From an uncultured Pseudomonadales bacterium (GTDB taxonomy: Bacteria; Pseudomonadota; Gammaproteobacteria; Pseudomonadales; Azotimanducaceae), in NCBI GenBank assembly GCA_951813295.1, contig CATOTI010000003.1:186001-250000 (forward strand): a stretch of DNA of 64,000 nt, in the 5' to 3' direction. How positions within the stretch are numbered: the stretch's first letter is position 1; each line of letters begins with the position of its first letter. The notes under the pieces are model-generated. The model was given only the letters and a program-made list of their open reading frames with translations, made no database searches and was not told the DNA's origin. A program made the translations under genes and the position numbers. Below, in pieces: positions 42,450-52,557 of this stretch.

Positions 42450-44444
42450 ATGACATTCACAGGCAAGTTCTTGTCGGCGTTGCTGGCTGCTTCCGCGTTG
42501 GCGGCGGTGCTCGGTTGCTCGGCAAGTGAGACCGACGGGAACGCTAGTCCGGAAACGAGTGCACCCACGGAGAAGACCGTTGCCGCGCCCGTCTCTGGAG
42601 CACCCGCACGGCGAGGCGAGCGCCATGCCTACTTCGGCGACCTCCACGTGCATACCACCTACTCGATCGATGCGTTTCAGTTCGGCACGTTGGCGACGCC
42701 TGATGACGCTTACCGCTACGCGCAAGGTGAGGCGATCACGCACCCCGCCGGTTTCGAGATGCAGCTCGACCGGCCTTTGGATTTCTACGCGGTCACGGAT
42801 CACGGGTTTTACCTCGGCGTCGTTCGAGCGGGCGCCGACACTTCTACCGAGATCTCCGCGTATCCGGCCATGCGGCCGATCCACGATCTCAACGCGCCGG
42901 AAAACCTCACGTTCGAGAGCATCCCGAATCGCAACTTCCGCCGGTTCATCGGCGGGATGAGAAATGCGATCGCGAACTCCGAGCCGCTGGCCGCGGAGGT
43001 CGACCGCATCACCCGGTCGACGTGGTTGGATGAGATCGACGCGGCCGAGCGCCACTATCGGCCGGGCGAATTCACGACGTTCGCCGCCTATGAGTACAGC
43101 TCGTCGAGAGCCGACGGTGGCAGCATTCACCGCAACGTCATCTTCCGCGGCACGGACAACCTGCCGCCGGTGCCTTTCAGTCGTCTCATGTCGCTTGATC
43201 CAGAGGACCTCTGGAACTGGATGGATGGGCTCCGCGCCACCGGCGTCGAGAGTCTGGCGATCCCGCACAACTCCAACAAATCCAACGGCCAGATGTTCGA
43301 ACTGACCACCTGGGCCGGTGATCCGATGACGCTCGAACACAACGAAAAACGGATGCGCAACGAACCGCTCGTTGAGATCACCCAAGTCAAAGGCACGTCG
43401 GAGACGCACCCGGCGCTGTCGATGAATGATGAGTGGGCGGGATTCGAGATCGATCCCTACGTCGCCGGTGGCGGTCGATTGAGAATGGCCGAACCGGCCG
43501 GCGGCTACGTGCGTGACGCCATGAAAAACGGGCTGGCATTAGAAGCGCAAGGTCTGGGGAATCCCTTCCAGTACGGCTTCATCGGGTCTTCCGACACCCA
43601 CACCGCGGCGGGGTCCTACGACGAGACGAACTACTTCGCGAAGGTGGGCTTGCTCGACTCGACGGCTGCGCTGCGGGGATCGATCCCGGTTGGCGATGAC
43701 GACGTCGCCACGCTCGGGTTGAGCGATGCCGACGAATCGTCGTTCTACATCGGCTCGGATGGCAGACGCTACCTGCACCGCAGTGCGACCGTTTTCGGTG
43801 CATCGGGGCTTGCGGCCGTGTGGGCCGAAGAGAACACGCGGGAAGCCATCTACGACGCGTTTCGCCGCAAGGAGACGTTTGCGACGTCCGGCCCGCGGCT
43901 TCAGGTTCGATTTTTCGCCGGTGCCGATCTCGACGAGACGATGCTGGAAACGGCCAACGGGATTCCGCGTGCCTATGCGCAGGGTGTCTCGATGGGTGGC
44001 GACCTGACGGTGGTGTCCGAGGATTCACCCGCTTTTATCGTGTGGGCGGCGCGGGATGCTTTGTCGGCGCCGCTTCAACGGATACAAATCATCAAAGGCT
44101 GGCTTCGCGACGGAGAAACCCACGAGCGCGTGTTTGATGTCGCTTGCTCGGATGGGTTGGCGGTTGATCCGACGACCCATCGCTGTCCGGACAACGGTGC
44201 CCAGGTAAATCTGACGGATTGTGCGATTTCCGCCGACCGCGGCGCGGTCGAATTGAAAGCACTCTGGAAGGACCCGGAATTCGATCCGGGCGAGAAAGCC
44301 TTCTATTACGCGCGAGTTCTCGAGAACCCGACCTGTCGATGGTCCACCTGGGATGCGCTTCGCGCCGGTGTGGCACCACGTGACAATCTCGCGCCGGTTC
44401 TTCAGGAACGGGCGTGGTCCTCGCCGATCTGGGTGAATCGGTAG
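42450..44444 (+). CDS. DUF3604 lipoprotein (PHP-like metal hydrolase)
   Basis: 664 residues. Lipoprotein signal (FLSALLAASALAAVLGCSAS). DUF3604 features: YFGDLHVHTTYSIDAF, a PHP-type metal motif H-x-H near residue 66, VTDHGFYLG, GSSDTHTAAGSY and DALSAPLQRIQIIKGW. ATG 42450 was preferred to 42426 for its GGAG SD. The family is widespread in marine bacteria but functionally undefined; phosphoesterase-like activity is inferred from the PHP-type motif. Followed by a GPH-type transporter. Confidence 0.88.
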   Translation: MTFTGKFLSALLAASALAAVLGCSASETDGNASPETSAPTEKTVAAPVSGAPARRGERHAYFGDLHVHTTYSIDAFQFGTLATPDDAYRYAQGEAITHPAGFEMQLDRPLDFYAVTDHGFYLGVVRAGADTSTEISAYPAMRPIHDLNAPENLTFESIPNRNFRRFIGGMRNAIANSEPLAAEVDRITRSTWLDEIDAAERHYRPGEFTTFAAYEYSSSRADGGSIHRNVIFRGTDNLPPVPFSRLMSLDPEDLWNWMDGLRATGVESLAIPHNSNKSNGQMFELTTWAGDPMTLEHNEKRMRNEPLVEITQVKGTSETHPALSMNDEWAGFEIDPYVAGGGRLRMAEPAGGYVRDAMKNGLALEAQGLGNPFQYGFIGSSDTHTAAGSYDETNYFAKVGLLDSTAALRGSIPVGDDDVATLGLSDADESSFYIGSDGRRYLHRSATVFGASGLAAVWAEENTREAIYDAFRRKETFATSGPRLQVRFFAGADLDETMLETANGIPRAYAQGVSMGGDLTVVSEDSPAFIVWAARDALSAPLQRIQIIKGWLRDGETHERVFDVACSDGLAVDPTTHRCPDNGAQVNLTDCAISADRGAVELKALWKDPEFDPGEKAFYYARVLENPTCRWSTWDALRAGVAPRDNLAPVLQERAWSSPIWVNR

Positions 44445-44535
44445 ATTGGAGGTCCCGGTGAGATCGGCGAAGGTCGCATGAGAACCGACACGGGCGACGG
44501 TCCCGGTTGCGTCTCCATTTCACGTCGTGGTTTAG

Positions 44536-45894
44536 GTGAAGACCATCGCTGACAACCAACGCACCCTCGACCTCCGTACGCTCGTCGCCTACGGCAGCCT
44601 CGGTTTTCCTATAGCCATTCTCGGCTACCCGATGACCCTGTTCCTGCACCCGTACTACGCGGGCGAATTGGGACTGGGCCTCGCTGCGATCAGCACGGTG
44701 CTGCTCGTTTCGCGTCTGACGGACTTCATCACCGATCCGCTCATGGGTTGGCTGTCAGATCGCACCGGCTCACGATTCGGTCGCCGGCGCCCCTTTGTCG
44801 TTCTGGGGGTGCCGGTCATGTTGCTTGGCATCTACAAGCTCTTTCTGCCGGAGCCGCCGGTGGACATCTGGTACATGCTGGTCTGGAACATGGTGGTGTA
44901 TTTCGGCTGGACCATCATGGTTCTACCGTACGGCGCGTGGGGCGCGGAACTCACCGACAACTACATGGACCGTGCCCGGGTGACGGCCGTCCGACAGGTC
45001 TGGACTATTGCGGGTTTGCTCGGTGCTTCCGTCGTGATCTGGTTCTTCCAGGAGATCCTGGACTCACCCGGATCCGGCGACGTGCTCGGCGGCATCGGCA
45101 TGACGCTTTTAGTGCTCTTCCCCATAGTCGTGGCCGTGCTCCTGCTCCTGGTTCCAGAACGGCCCGTTGCGATCGTTCCGAAGAAGCAGCACTGGTGGAA
45201 AGCGCTTTCCAGCATGCTCAAGATCGGCCCGTTTCGGCGGATGGTCTACGTAGCGCTCGCGATCGTTATCGGTGAGGCGTCACGACACGCGGTGGTCGTG
45301 TTCTTCATGGACGATGTGTTGCAGGCGGGTGATCGCATCGGCCGTACGTTCATCTTCTATTACCTCATGGGTGTCGCGGCCATCCCGATCTGGCAGATGC
45401 TCGCCCGCCGATACGGCAAGCACCGGTCCCTGGCGATTGCGATGACCTGGTCCGGCCTGATGGTGCTTGCCACGGCTTTTCTGGGCGCCGGTGACTACAA
45501 CACCTTTCTGGTGTTCTACGTGTTGAAGGGGGCGAGTTTCGGCGCGTTCGCCTACCTGCCACTCGCCATCATTGCCGATGTCGTGGATGTGGATACCGCG
45601 GTCACCCGGCAGAAGCGCGCGGGTATGTTCTTTGCCGTGTTCGGCGCGGTAGACAAGATCGGTATCGCGATCGGTATGTTCATCGCCCTGCAGATTCTGA
45701 ACGTATCGGGTTTTGATCCGAGCCAGACGATCAACGAAGCCGGTTTGTGGGTCATTCGAGTGGAATACGCAGTGATCCCGACGTTCTTCTTCGTTCTCGC
45801 GTCGTGTCTGGTGTGGAATTACCCGGTTACAAACGAACGCCACGCCAATCTCATTGCGGCATTGGAACGGCGGGACAAGAGGGAGGCGGTCTAG
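44536..45894 (+). CDS. GPH-family (MelB-like) MFS transporter
   Basis: 452 residues, ~12 TM helices. GPH hallmarks: VSRLTDFITDPLMGWLSDRT (helix II cation-site region with D-x-x-x-D), GSRFGRRRPFVVLG loop, and YGAWGAELTD. GTG start; stop TAG overlaps the next gene's GTG (TAGTG). Imports a sugar or related solute with a cation, possibly the product of the DUF3604 protein. Confidence 0.9.
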   Translation: MKTIADNQRTLDLRTLVAYGSLGFPIAILGYPMTLFLHPYYAGELGLGLAAISTVLLVSRLTDFITDPLMGWLSDRTGSRFGRRRPFVVLGVPVMLLGIYKLFLPEPPVDIWYMLVWNMVVYFGWTIMVLPYGAWGAELTDNYMDRARVTAVRQVWTIAGLLGASVVIWFFQEILDSPGSGDVLGGIGMTLLVLFPIVVAVLLLLVPERPVAIVPKKQHWWKALSSMLKIGPFRRMVYVALAIVIGEASRHAVVVFFMDDVLQAGDRIGRTFIFYYLMGVAAIPIWQMLARRYGKHRSLAIAMTWSGLMVLATAFLGAGDYNTFLVFYVLKGASFGAFAYLPLAIIADVVDVDTAVTRQKRAGMFFAVFGAVDKIGIAIGMFIALQILNVSGFDPSQTINEAGLWVIRVEYAVIPTFFFVLASCLVWNYPVTNERHANLIAALERRDKREAV

Positions 45895-46886
45895 TGACCG
45901 ATCGATACAAGCTCTATGGCGGTGGCGGCTCACCGTATTCGATGAAGATGCGCGCGATCATGCGCTACCGGCGTTTGCCCTTCGATTGGTATCAGATCAC
46001 GCCCTCGATGCGCCAGTCGCTCAAGCACGACGGGCCGCCCGTGATTCCGATTCTTCAATTGCCCGAGGATGGCAGCCTGCATGTCGACTCGACGCCGCTG
46101 GCCTATCTTCTGGAGGAGCGGCACAAAGACCGGTCGATCATTCCGGACGATCCGTCGGTGGCGTTCATCGCTGACCTGATCGAGGACCTGGGCGATGAGT
46201 GGTGCACCAAGATGATGTTCCACTATCGCTGGTACCGGGAGGTCGATCAGGCCTACAGCAGCCGACAGATCATTTCCGACAACACGCCCGGGATGCGCGG
46301 CGAAGAGCTCGCCAGACTCGCGGCGGCGATTCGGGATCGTCAGGTATCTCGCATGCCGCTCGTCGGATGCACGGAGCAGAACGCGCCTGCCATCGAACGC
46401 TCCTATCTCGAACTACTCGACATCCTCGACAGTTTCGTCACACGCGATGAATTCTTGCTTGGTACGCGTCCGTCGCTCGCGGACTTCGGCCTATTTGGTC
46501 AGCTCAAAACACTGTCGAGTGATCACACGCCGATGCTGATCATGCGCGACCGTACGCCGAGCGTTTATGACTGGGTCAGGCGGCTCGACGACGCGAGCGG
46601 AATCGACGGTGAATGGCATCCGTTCGATGCGCTTCGCCCGGCGGTCAATGATCTGCTGCGATTTACGGGGCGTTGGTACCTGCCGTTCTTGTCCGCGAAC
46701 GCCGAGGCGGTTGGCGCGGGTGAGGCCGAAGTGCGGCTGTCGCTCGATGGTCGGTTGTGGGTGCAGGCGTCCTTCAAGTACCAGGCGAAGTGCTATGACC
46801 GGCTGCGCAAGCGGTTGGCCGCCATTGACTCGGCGCCACTGCGGGAACTGCTCGCGGCGACTGATTGTCTCCGCTACCTCGAATAG
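45894..46886 (+). CDS. Glutathione S-transferase-like protein
   Basis: 330 residues. N-terminal thioredoxin-like GST domain (YKLYGGGGSPYSMKMRAIMR, SPYS at the active-site position, then VIPILQLPEDGSLHVDSTPL). All-helical C-terminal domain with a DFGLFGQL segment. A C-terminal extension of ~60 residues. GTG 45894 overlaps the transporter stop. The very similar frame upstream of 45894 is antisense-like and was not used. Confidence 0.85.
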   Translation: MTDRYKLYGGGGSPYSMKMRAIMRYRRLPFDWYQITPSMRQSLKHDGPPVIPILQLPEDGSLHVDSTPLAYLLEERHKDRSIIPDDPSVAFIADLIEDLGDEWCTKMMFHYRWYREVDQAYSSRQIISDNTPGMRGEELARLAAAIRDRQVSRMPLVGCTEQNAPAIERSYLELLDILDSFVTRDEFLLGTRPSLADFGLFGQLKTLSSDHTPMLIMRDRTPSVYDWVRRLDDASGIDGEWHPFDALRPAVNDLLRFTGRWYLPFLSANAEAVGAGEAEVRLSLDGRLWVQASFKYQAKCYDRLRKRLAAIDSAPLRELLAATDCLRYLE

Positions 46887-46918
46887 CCGAACACCCTCGG
46901 CCGAACTCGCCCTTCATT

Positions 46919-48598
46919 CTAAAAACGCTGCTTCCCCGACAGTGTGATCTCCCAATCATCGACGCCCGGACCCTCGACGAGGGCACGAGCGACGTCGATG
47001 TGGAAAACGCGATCGCGGCGTGTCCTCGTCGATTCGAGGCGTAGTCCCACGCCCACGTTCGCGAGCGTATCGAAGTGATCGCCGCGTCGCGGCGGCACCC
47101 AGGCGGGCGGTTCGTCTTCGAACCAGGCGCGGCCGATATCGAGAAAGGCGGCATAGCCGAGACGAAAGAGGCCGAACGGGTAGGCGTCCGAGTAGTAGCG
47201 TTGTTCGACCGTCAACAGGAAACTGCGATCGCCCGGCTGATAGCGCGCGGGATAACCCCTCAAGGCCGTATCACCGCCGAGCGTTAACTGGCGATGCAGC
47301 GCGAGGTTCTTGGCATTGACGTAGCGCGCTCGTGTGAAAAGGCGCCATTTCTCCGCCTGGTGCCAGAGCAGTTCGACGCTCGCCTGCGCGACGAGATCTT
47401 CGGTCTTCGCATCATCGATGTCGTAGCGCCCGTTACCCACGGCGGTGGCGCTGAAGAGATGTCGCTCGTCGAAAATCCGGCGATAAGCCAATGAACCGCG
47501 CATCAGGAGGTGATCGCCGTCGCCGCCGACACTTTCTGTCGACCAACCCGCTTCGACGTAGCTCGACCAGCCGAGCCTGAGATCCTCCGTCACGCCGACC
47601 CGTTCAAGATTTCGTGTCGTGATGAAGTCGTCCTCGAGGAACTGCCACGCGAGATACGGATATACGCGCTTTTCGCGCGTGGTAGCTGCGCCGGGAAACT
47701 CGGACGGATACCCGTAGGTTTCCTCGAGGAACCGAAAACCCGCGTAAAGGCGACTGACCCAGCCGGATTGCCGCCCGCTCGAGCGCGCGATGAATACGTC
47801 GGCGGTATCGACTTCGGCGTCGAGTTCGTAGAGATCGGCACCCAGAAACTCGAGATCCACGTCACGGCTGGCGTGGCTCGCACTCACGCCGAACGCCCAT
47901 GGCGAATCCAGACTGAAGAACGGGCGTTCGAGCGCGAAGCCGTATTGCTCGCCGTCGTCGTTGTCGGCGTAGGCGAGACGCCCCGCCCAACGCGATCCAT
48001 TGATGTTCGGATCGATGTACTGGAGTGCGGTGCCCGAGCGATCCCGATCGTCGAAGACCTCGACACTGATGCTCTTGCCGCTCCCAGCGATATTGAGATC
48101 GCTCAAGGAAAGGCTAATTTCGTTGTCGCCGCCCGATCGGCTGATGCCGATGCCGGGTGTGAGCGTCCAGACGTCTTGCGTGACGATGTCGAGATCGGCG
48201 GAGGCGCCGCAGATCTGTCGTACCAGAACGGCCGCACCCTGCAGATAGGGCTTTTCGCGCAGCACTCGTTCCGCCTCGCGCCGAACCTTCTCGTCGAGCG
48301 AGTCGCCTGATTCCAGGATGAATGCGCTCGCGAGTGCGCGTTCACGGGTCACCACATGGAATCGATTCGCCTGCCGCGCGAGCCAATGACTCGTACGCGG
48401 AAAGACGTTCTGGCGGACGAAGCGAACGTCGCGTAGCCGATATTCGCTCGAGAGCGAGCGCCCCGGGCTGGTTTCGGTGAGGGACTCGAGATCGAGCGTC
48501 AGTAGCTCATCCGGCTGCAAGCCGTGGCCCGAGACGCAGTTCTCCGCTGACGACACGCAACTGCCGAGGCCCAGCAACAGGATCAACATCCGACGCAT
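46919..48598 (-). CDS. Omp85/BamA-like outer-membrane barrel protein
   Basis: 559 residues. Signal peptide MRRMLILLLGLGSCVSSAEN, one POTRA-like segment (LRDVRFVRQNVFPRT ... LREKPYLQGAAVLVRQI), then a beta-barrel with an LRGYP motif (GGDTALRGYPARYQPGDRSF), the hallmark of the Omp85 L6 loop, and a terminal F (SGKQRF). Smaller than BamA/TamA; probably a specialised surface-antigen member. It faces the GST-like gene tail to tail. Confidence 0.85.
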   Translation of the reverse strand: MRRMLILLLGLGSCVSSAENCVSGHGLQPDELLTLDLESLTETSPGRSLSSEYRLRDVRFVRQNVFPRTSHWLARQANRFHVVTRERALASAFILESGDSLDEKVRREAERVLREKPYLQGAAVLVRQICGASADLDIVTQDVWTLTPGIGISRSGGDNEISLSLSDLNIAGSGKSISVEVFDDRDRSGTALQYIDPNINGSRWAGRLAYADNDDGEQYGFALERPFFSLDSPWAFGVSASHASRDVDLEFLGADLYELDAEVDTADVFIARSSGRQSGWVSRLYAGFRFLEETYGYPSEFPGAATTREKRVYPYLAWQFLEDDFITTRNLERVGVTEDLRLGWSSYVEAGWSTESVGGDGDHLLMRGSLAYRRIFDERHLFSATAVGNGRYDIDDAKTEDLVAQASVELLWHQAEKWRLFTRARYVNAKNLALHRQLTLGGDTALRGYPARYQPGDRSFLLTVEQRYYSDAYPFGLFRLGYAAFLDIGRAWFEDEPPAWVPPRRGDHFDTLANVGVGLRLESTRTRRDRVFHIDVARALVEGPGVDDWEITLSGKQRF

Positions 48599-48769
48599 CG
48601 GCGGTGCCTTTCCCGAAATATCGACATGCTACTCGTTGCGGGTTTTTGCGCCTGCAAAAGACGATGGCAGGCAATTCGTCAACGGGACGTCACGATGTCG
48701 GGCTGCTAGCGTTGTGAGTTTTCATGAGCCGAGTCGCGGCGTCCGTGTGCCGCACAGAGGGCCGGCGTG

Positions 48770-49543
48770 ATGATCGAGAGGTTCCCGTTGTCGATGGCCG
48801 ATGATCTTTTCCATGCGTACCAGTTGAGCGAGGCAGACCTCGACGAACTGAATCAGGTTGGCCATTTGGTGCTGCCGGGACTTCTGACGGATTCGGCACG
48901 TCGTCGGCTGACGACCGCGCTCGCGCACGTTAGCCGGCAATCCGGGCCCAAAGGCTACAAACCAGGCGCGTATGCCGCCGAGTACAACGACTATCTCGAA
49001 AGCCTGATCGGGCATTCACAGATGTTGGGACTCGCGCGAGAGGTGCTGGGCGAGGAGATCCGTTTCGATCATTGCGTGGCGCTCAACCGACCGCCGGGCA
49101 ACGAGGGACTCGGTTGGCATAGTCATGAGTACGGCGACACCAACCCGAGCCTCGGCTTCATCCGCATCTTCTTCTACGTCAACGGCTTCGCGTCGGATGA
49201 CGGTGCGCTGAAGGCGGTCCCGGGCAGCCACCTGTTTCGAGATCGAACGATCCGCGCGTCAACGGACGCGGACCTGAGCGAGGGTTGGATGTCGGGCAAG
49301 GTCCACCCGGTGACGGGCGAACCGCTATCGATCGAGACGCTCGACGTCCCGCCGGGTAGCGTCGTTTTGATGTGGACGCATGCGGCGCACGCGGTAACGC
49401 CGCGTCGCGATGGCAGCGGCACGCGCTGGTGCGTCGTGTTCGCTTACCGCAATCCCGGCGAGCCTTCGGAAGCACGCTGGATCAGCGAGGCATTCGAACG
49501 CAAGCGCATCGTCGGCGCCGAGGGGTTGATGACCCTCTACTAG
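48770..49543 (+). CDS. PhyH-family Fe(II)/2-oxoglutarate dioxygenase-like protein
   Basis: 257 residues of the phytanoyl-CoA dioxygenase fold: VGHLVLPGLL start, metal region GLGWHSHEYGDTNP, VPGSHLFRDRT, distal His in MWTHAAHAVTPR, and R after it. The usual H-x-D is replaced by H-x-H (HSH) followed by E, so iron binding is by a non-standard set or the family variant. ATG 48770 directly follows a GTG; AGAGGG lies upstream. Confidence 0.85.
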   Translation: MIERFPLSMADDLFHAYQLSEADLDELNQVGHLVLPGLLTDSARRRLTTALAHVSRQSGPKGYKPGAYAAEYNDYLESLIGHSQMLGLAREVLGEEIRFDHCVALNRPPGNEGLGWHSHEYGDTNPSLGFIRIFFYVNGFASDDGALKAVPGSHLFRDRTIRASTDADLSEGWMSGKVHPVTGEPLSIETLDVPPGSVVLMWTHAAHAVTPRRDGSGTRWCVVFAYRNPGEPSEARWISEAFERKRIVGAEGLMTLY

Positions 49544-49554
49544 GGCGTCGGCGC

Positions 49555-49881
49555 CTACCGGGAGAAATTGCGGACTTCCACGCGCAGCGCCCGTAGCAAC
49601 TCGGGCACCTTCTCCTGGACCCAGAGCGGCTCACGACGACGGATCATCAGCCAGAAAAGCGATTTCACGTCCCAAAAGGTCGCATCCAGCAAGCCACGCT
49701 CGTTCGGGTCGCGCTTGAAGTGCCAATGCACCGAGTTCGGGAACCGCTTTCGCGAGTAACCGCCGATGTGCGAGATGTAGAGGCCAACGCGTTGGGCGGC
49801 GCGTTCGACCAATCCCATCATCTCTTCGTTTGATATCCCGGTCGGGACGTCGACGTAGTGGTTGTCGGACTTCGGCTCCAT
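49555..49881 (-). CDS. Conserved hypothetical protein
   Basis: 108 residues starting MEPKSDNHYVDVPTGISNEE, with FPNSVHWHFKRDPNERGLLD and LFWLMIRRREPLWVQEKVPE. Aromatic and well-formed, so likely real; family not recognised. The chosen ATG has a GAGG-type SD; the frame opens 12 codons earlier. Converges with the PhyH gene, 11 bp apart. Confidence 0.65.
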   Translation of the reverse strand: MEPKSDNHYVDVPTGISNEEMMGLVERAAQRVGLYISHIGGYSRKRFPNSVHWHFKRDPNERGLLDATFWDVKSLFWLMIRRREPLWVQEKVPELLRALRVEVRNFSR

Positions 49882-50183
49882 GGAGGCCTCTTGGTTCCCC
49901 GAGTGCGTCGATGCCACAGGGACTTTTGAATGTCGTCAACTGGCGTTCGCCGTCCGGATCCGCCCGGGTCGCTTTCCATTGAAACCACGGGTGGTCGGTC
50001 ACCCGCGACGTGCCCGTTCACTCGGTCTCAATTGGCATTGGTTCTGGCACGCTAGGTGCTACGGCGAACGTGGTGACCGATCGACCGCAGGACGATCAAC
50101 CGGATGACGAGTTTGCGTTCTGGAGCAACTGACGAGCGCCGGGCGAAGACCACGGCTAAATTGTCGGCTGGTATAGAACAGGT

Positions 50184-51077
50184 ATGTCAGTGATCGAACC
50201 CGAACTCCGTTTCATCGAGCTCAATGATGTCGAGCTCGCCTATTGGGAGCGTGGCGCGCGCCAGCCCGACCGACCGACGCTCTTCTTCGTACACGCGACC
50301 GGCTTTCACGGTCGGGTTTTTGATCGAGTGATCGACGCTTTTCCCGAACTCCATACGATTGCGTTCGAACAGCGTGGCCACGGCCGCAGCGAACACAGTC
50401 CGATTCGTCACTGGAAGATCATGGGTGACGACCAGGCCGCGTTTCTGCGCGCGAACGGCCTGGACGACGTCATCGGTATCGGCCACTCGATGGGCGGCCA
50501 TGCCATGATCGAAGCGGCGCACCACGGCGGCGCGTTTGCACGCCTTCTCCTGCTCGATCCGACGGTCTCCTCGCCTGAATCAATGGCCGACGCGCCGCCA
50601 CCTGATTTCAGCCAGCCGCATCCGGCCGCGAAACGGAACAGCCACTTCGAGTCGGCAGAAGACATGCGCGACCGGTTACTGCCGAAAGGGGCCTTTCGTC
50701 TGTTCGAACCTCGGGTTCTGATGGACTACTGCCGGTTTGGTCTCCTACCGGCCGAAGGCGGTGGTTGTGTGCTGGCCTGTCATCCCGAAATGGAAGCGTC
50801 TGTCTATCAGACGGCCCGTACGAATCCCGGCGTGCTCGACAGCGTCCACGCGTTGACCATTCCGGTCACCATCATGCGGGCGATGGAACCGAGCGGTACG
50901 CGGAGCGTTGCCGATTTCTCCATCTCGCCCACGTGGCCGAAGCTCGTCGACGAGTTTCACAACGGTCGGGAGTTCTACCTCCCCGATTGCACGCACTTCA
51001 TACCAATGCAGATGCCGGATCGGGTCATCGACGTACTCCGAGAGGAAGTCGCCGCGTGGCGTGCCAACCGGGTCTAG
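50184..51077 (+). CDS. Alpha/beta hydrolase
   Basis: 297 residues. Core motifs: FFVHATGFHGRVFD (oxyanion region), nucleophile elbow GIGHSMGGHAM (Ser ~97), late His in CTHFIPMQMPD. Cytoplasmic by lack of signal. Its stop touches the stop side of the convergent CoA-transferase gene (1 bp apart). Esterase or haloalkane/C-C hydrolase-type; substrate unknown. Confidence 0.9.
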   Translation: MSVIEPELRFIELNDVELAYWERGARQPDRPTLFFVHATGFHGRVFDRVIDAFPELHTIAFEQRGHGRSEHSPIRHWKIMGDDQAAFLRANGLDDVIGIGHSMGGHAMIEAAHHGGAFARLLLLDPTVSSPESMADAPPPDFSQPHPAAKRNSHFESAEDMRDRLLPKGAFRLFEPRVLMDYCRFGLLPAEGGGCVLACHPEMEASVYQTARTNPGVLDSVHALTIPVTIMRAMEPSGTRSVADFSISPTWPKLVDEFHNGREFYLPDCTHFIPMQMPDRVIDVLREEVAAWRANRV

Positions 51078-52322
51078 CTACTCGTTCTGGGCGGGCAGGG
51101 GATCGATGACACCGCCTGCGCGCATCGACTCGATCGTCGCGTCGTCGTAGCCGAGTTCACGCAAAACCTCCGAGCTGTGTTCACCTACATCGGGCGCGCG
51201 GGTTGGCCCGATCTGGGTGACGCCGTCGATGTTGATTGGGTGGTTGATGATCCAGTCCGTAGGGACGCCAGGATCGGTTGGTTGGACGAGGACGTTGTTG
51301 AGCCGCGCTTGTTCGTCGTCCCGCATGTCCTCGACGATCGCGACGTGGCTGGCGGGAACGCCGCTGGCGGCGAAGCGCTGTTGCCACTCATCGAGCGTTG
51401 CGGTGGCGAAGACGGCGCGCAACCGATTCGCGATCTCGATGCCGTGTTCCAGTCGTCCTTCGGCGGATGCAAAACGGGGATCGGTCAACATGTCGCCGAG
51501 CCCGGCCGTCTGAAGCAGACGCTCCTGGTCCTCGGCGCTGCGAACCATGTTGAACTGCAGGTACCGACCGTCGGCCGTCTCGTAGAGCAACCGCGTGAAA
51601 ACGGCCGCCGCACGATCGTTCGGTTGGCGACGAGCCGTGAAGTCGCCGCCGGCGAGCGCTGCCGAACCCAGGCAGCCGTTGGCCCAATAGCCGTTGGCGA
51701 GCAGTGACGTATGCACCATCGATCCCTCGCCGGTCTGCTGGCGCCGGTAGAGCGCGGTCACGATGGCAGCGAATAGCGCGACCCCGGTCGGGTGATCGCC
51801 CATGCCCGGTGCCGACTGACCGGGCGTCGCGCCGACACTGCGCACGAGGTCCTGTAAGCCCGAGCGCGCCCAGTAGGCGACGCCGTCGAAGCCTTCACGG
51901 TCTCGCTCGGGTCCGTGCTCGCCGTAGGCCGTCAACGACGCAAAGATCATCGTCGGGTTCAGCGGTTTCAGATCCTCAAAGGTGAGGCCTAACGCGCGTC
52001 GCATGGGCAGTGGCTGGTTGGTGATGTAGACGTCGCACTCCGCCACGAGCTTGTGCAGCACTTGCCGGCCGTCTTCCGTCTTGAGGTTCAACGCCAGCGA
52101 GCGTTTGTTCCGGGCATCCATCGTCCACGTGTAGTTGAAATCGGCGTTAGGTGTCCCGGGGGCTTCGGCGAGGCCGCGATAGGGATCGCCCTGGCCGGGG
52201 ATCTCGATCTTGACGACGTCGGCGCCGAGGTCGGCCAGGATCGTCGCGGCCACGGGTGCTGCGATCCAGGTGGCGCAGTCGACGACCTTGAGGCCGGTGA
52301 ATAACGACGTCGGATGATCCAT
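51078..52322 (-). CDS. CaiB/BaiF family CoA-transferase
   Basis: 414 residues, full length. N-terminal LKVVDCATWIAAPVAATILA and DLGADVVKIE, MDARNKRSLALNLKTEDG, catalytic Asp in GMGDHPTGVALFA (~residue 168), C-terminal PASHVAIVEDM. Transfers CoA between acids in catabolism of branched or aromatic compounds. Divergent from the SDR gene, with 235 bp between. Confidence 0.94.
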   Translation of the reverse strand: MDHPTSLFTGLKVVDCATWIAAPVAATILADLGADVVKIEIPGQGDPYRGLAEAPGTPNADFNYTWTMDARNKRSLALNLKTEDGRQVLHKLVAECDVYITNQPLPMRRALGLTFEDLKPLNPTMIFASLTAYGEHGPERDREGFDGVAYWARSGLQDLVRSVGATPGQSAPGMGDHPTGVALFAAIVTALYRRQQTGEGSMVHTSLLANGYWANGCLGSAALAGGDFTARRQPNDRAAAVFTRLLYETADGRYLQFNMVRSAEDQERLLQTAGLGDMLTDPRFASAEGRLEHGIEIANRLRAVFATATLDEWQQRFAASGVPASHVAIVEDMRDDEQARLNNVLVQPTDPGVPTDWIINHPINIDGVTQIGPTRAPDVGEHSSEVLRELGYDDATIESMRAGGVIDPLPAQNE

Positions 52323-52557
52323 GGTTCAGTCTCTCTCCGTACCTTCCTGCGACGCGCGCAAGGTTAGCAAGGTGCTACCAGGAAGCCGTGTCGTTCTCGC
52401 GGCCGCTTCGGCGCGTCGCGGTCGTGCGCGGGGTGATCGTCGATCTCGCGAGAGGCGCGCCGTCGCGGCGGACTGCTGAGTGATTCATCATGTCCTTCGG
52501 CGCGGTGCGACGCGCGTCGACTGGTCGAGATCATTTGAAACTTAAGGTGGTTAGCTA

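Noticed and set aside
50060-50080. Sigma-54-like site TGGCAC-N5-GTGCT
   Set aside because: Lacks the TTGC half and lies ~120 nt from the gene start; no enhancer-binding regulator nearby.
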